DNA of 9,250 bases, from contig CANHWS010000129.1 in assembly GCA_947464365.1 (NCBI GenBank), positions 1 to 9,250 of the forward strand. Reading direction: 5' to 3'. Positions 7,921-9,250 of the stretch are shown piece by piece. Position numbers and translations under genes: made by a program. The stretch comes from Cytophagaceae bacterium. Its GTDB lineage: Bacteria; Bacteroidota; Bacteroidia; Cytophagales; Flexibacteraceae. The notes beneath the pieces were generated by a model, which was not told where the DNA came from, ran no database searches, and saw only the letters and a list, made by a program, of their open reading frames with translations. The first letter of the stretch is position 1, and every line of letters begins with the position of its first letter.

Positions 7921-8123
7921 TCCCTGTTTGTAGCCACTCAAGCCCTTTGTATCGGTCAAGTATTGGATACAGCCTTGATTCTGCCATCATTTTAAGCCTT
8001 ATTATTGCATTGGCATCCAAGTTCGGGTGCCGCACCAAGACCTGACCGCCACTTCGTTTTTCTGGCTTAGACCAGACCAACCTATTTTCATTTTCATAGT
8101 CTGAGCGCTTTAATTCTAATTGT
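7921..8123 (+). other. 203-base intergenic gap before the GH28 gene
   Basis: No gene is supported here. It contains an 11-base palindrome, GGTGC-C-GCACC (8026-8036), a possible operator. It also has a weak 5-base hairpin (TCTGG 8061-8065 with CCAGA 8072-8076). Two poor promoter candidates are present: TTG-N22-TATTATTG (7975-8007) and TTTC-N20-TATTTTCA (8059-8090). The gap is much longer than the 32 bases between the preceding two genes, so GH28 may have its own promoter. No hairpin with a T-tract marks a terminator for the upstream genes. Confidence 0.3.
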
Positions 8124-9250
8124 ATGAAAATCAAATCACTAGGCTTCATTCGCTTGTATGTGGCCATCTTGCTGACCTTCGTAACTTTGAGCGCTGGCAT
8201 GGCTCAGTCCACTTACGAAGTCAAAAAGTTTGGAGCTAAAGGACGAAAACAGGACGATGCTCGCCCCGGTATCCAAAAGGCCATTGATGCCTGCGCAACG
8301 GCAGGTGGAGGCACTGTCTATTTTGCCCCTGGCGAATACACAACCTCGACGATTTTCCTCAAGAATAACGTAAGGCTCTACCTTGAGGCGGGGGCTACCA
8401 TTTTGGCCAGCCGCAAAAAGGAAGACTACACCTTTACGAAAGGGATCTATAGCACAGAAACGGATGTGCCAATCCTGATCTATGCCGAAAACCTAGAAAA
8501 AATCGGCATCGATGGGCCTGGTACTATCAACGGGCAAGCCGAACCAGTGTGGGAACCGCTGCGAGAAGTGGATAAATTCATCGAGGCAGAAACTGAAAAT
8601 GCTCGTGCCGCTGGCATCGAGATGAAGCGTGCCTACGCCACTGATCCTAAAACTTGCCTTATCTACCTAGTAGCTTGTAAGGATGTCAACATTGAGCACG
8701 TCACCCTCACCCAGTCGCCCAACTGGACCTTACACCTCGCCAATTGCGATCGGGTCAACATTAGCAATATCTTCTTGTACAGCAGCCTAGACAAAGGTGT
8801 TAATGCTGATGGAATCGACATCGACGGTTGTCGAGATGTTAGGGTAAGTAACTGCACCGTCCAGACGGGTGATGATGCCATCTGCCTCAAGAGCACCAAC
8901 AAAAATGGTGTCTATTCTAACTGCGAGAACATCACGATCACGAACTGTACTCTTGTCAGCACCAGCACTGCCCTTAAGATCGGTACAGAAAGCCATGGCA
9001 ATTTCCGCAACATCGTTTTCAGCAACTCGACCATCAGCAACACCAACCGTGGCATTGGCATCTTTGTCAGGGATGGTGCGACTGTGGACCGTGTGATCTT
9101 TAGCAACCTCACCATCGAATGTAACCGCAAACACTTCAACTGGTGGGGCGATGGTGACCCAATCCGATTTGTGTTGCTCAAACGTGACGCCAAGTCAAGG
9201 GTTGGCAGCATCAAAAATGTCTTAGTCCAGAACGTAATCGCCACTGGCCA
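8124..9250 (+). CDS. Secreted GH28 (polygalacturonase-family) glycoside hydrolase, C-terminus beyond the window
   Basis: 375 codons are visible from the ATG at 8124, with no stop before the right edge. The Sec signal peptide (1-27) ends G-M-A before Gln28. A parallel beta-helix starts with the common pectinase N-terminal motif (YEVKKFGAKG...DD...IQKAIDAC, 31-57). GH28 catalytic motifs follow: Asn227-Ala-Asp229 (VNADGIDIDG) and Asp250-Asp251 (TGDDAICLKS). These three Asp are the hydrolytic residues of the family. The segment that holds Gly-His-Gly in polygalacturonases reads STALKIGT (281-288), with Thr282 in place of His, and the RIK region reads GIFVRDG (312-318), without the usual Arg and Lys. 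Thus it should hydrolyse a uronic-acid-containing backbone, but perhaps a rhamnogalacturonan or another modified pectin rather than homogalacturonan. It follows the alpha/beta hydrolase on the same strand after a 203-base gap. Family assignment is firm; specificity is open. Confidence 0.92.
   Translation, partial: MKIKSLGFIRLYVAILLTFVTLSAGMAQSTYEVKKFGAKGRKQDDARPGIQKAIDACATAGGGTVYFAPGEYTTSTIFLKNNVRLYLEAGATILASRKKEDYTFTKGIYSTETDVPILIYAENLEKIGIDGPGTINGQAEPVWEPLREVDKFIEAETENARAAGIEMKRAYATDPKTCLIYLVACKDVNIEHVTLTQSPNWTLHLANCDRVNISNIFLYSSLDKGVNADGIDIDGCRDVRVSNCTVQTGDDAICLKSTNKNGVYSNCENITITNCTLVSTSTALKIGTESHGNFRNIVFSNSTISNTNRGIGIFVRDGATVDRVIFSNLTIECNRKHFNWWGDGDPIRFVLLKRDAKSRVGSIKNVLVQNVIATG

Noticed and set aside
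7913..8200. A 95-residue minus-strand open frame spanning the gap before GH28
   Set aside because: It overlaps the start of the well-supported GH28 gene by 77 bases and the end of the alpha/beta hydrolase, has no recognisable domain, and its only ATG far enough upstream lies inside GH28. A chance open frame is the simpler reading, though a decayed gene cannot be excluded.
8663..9244. Minus-strand and alternate-frame open frames at the right end
   Set aside because: They overlap the GH28 gene, whose beta-helix repeats and catalytic motifs are clearly in the plus-strand frame from 8124.

Overview
The window looks like chromosomal DNA of a Bacteroidota bacterium with a secreted, plant- or algal-polysaccharide-degrading lifestyle. 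The reasons are: an outer-membrane DUF5916 protein; a lysyl-endopeptidase-like protease followed by an adhesin-type domain, as in type IX secretion cargo; starts without clear Shine-Dalgarno sequences; and Sec signal peptides that all appear to be cleaved just before a glutamine. Genus cannot be judged from the sequence. No RNA genes, insertion sequences, CRISPR arrays or clear terminators were seen.

Layout: positions 1-1492 (minus strand, running off the left edge) encode a secreted lysyl endopeptidase-like serine protease. A 233-base divergent intergenic region (1493-1725) carries a good hairpin in the protease leader and a candidate Bacteroidota-type promoter facing right. Four plus-strand genes follow: a CBM9-like/DUF5916 outer-membrane barrel protein (1726-4053), a GH2 glycoside hydrolase with a C-terminal malectin-like domain (preferred start 4124, end 6868), a Tat-like-exported alpha/beta hydrolase (6901-7920), and a GH28 pectinase-family enzyme (8124 to the right edge, incomplete). 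A 203-base gap separates the last two.

How they may work together (inference): the plus-strand genes look like a small polysaccharide-utilisation cluster. GH28 would cut a uronic-acid-containing backbone, GH2 would remove beta-linked side sugars, the alpha/beta hydrolase would remove esters, and the DUF5916 barrel with its carbohydrate-binding-like N domain could bind or pass glycan at the outer membrane. No SusC/SusD pair or regulator lies in the window. The GH28 lacks the catalytic-site histidine and the Arg/Lys pair typical of polygalacturonases, so the substrate may not be plain homogalacturonan.

The most notable non-coding signals are two short leader motifs shared between cluster genes. 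GGGTA-N6-CTAACTTGCA occurs upstream of both the DUF5916 and GH2 genes. An ATCTTAA...CTTTATC pair occurs just before the GH2 and alpha/beta hydrolase starts.
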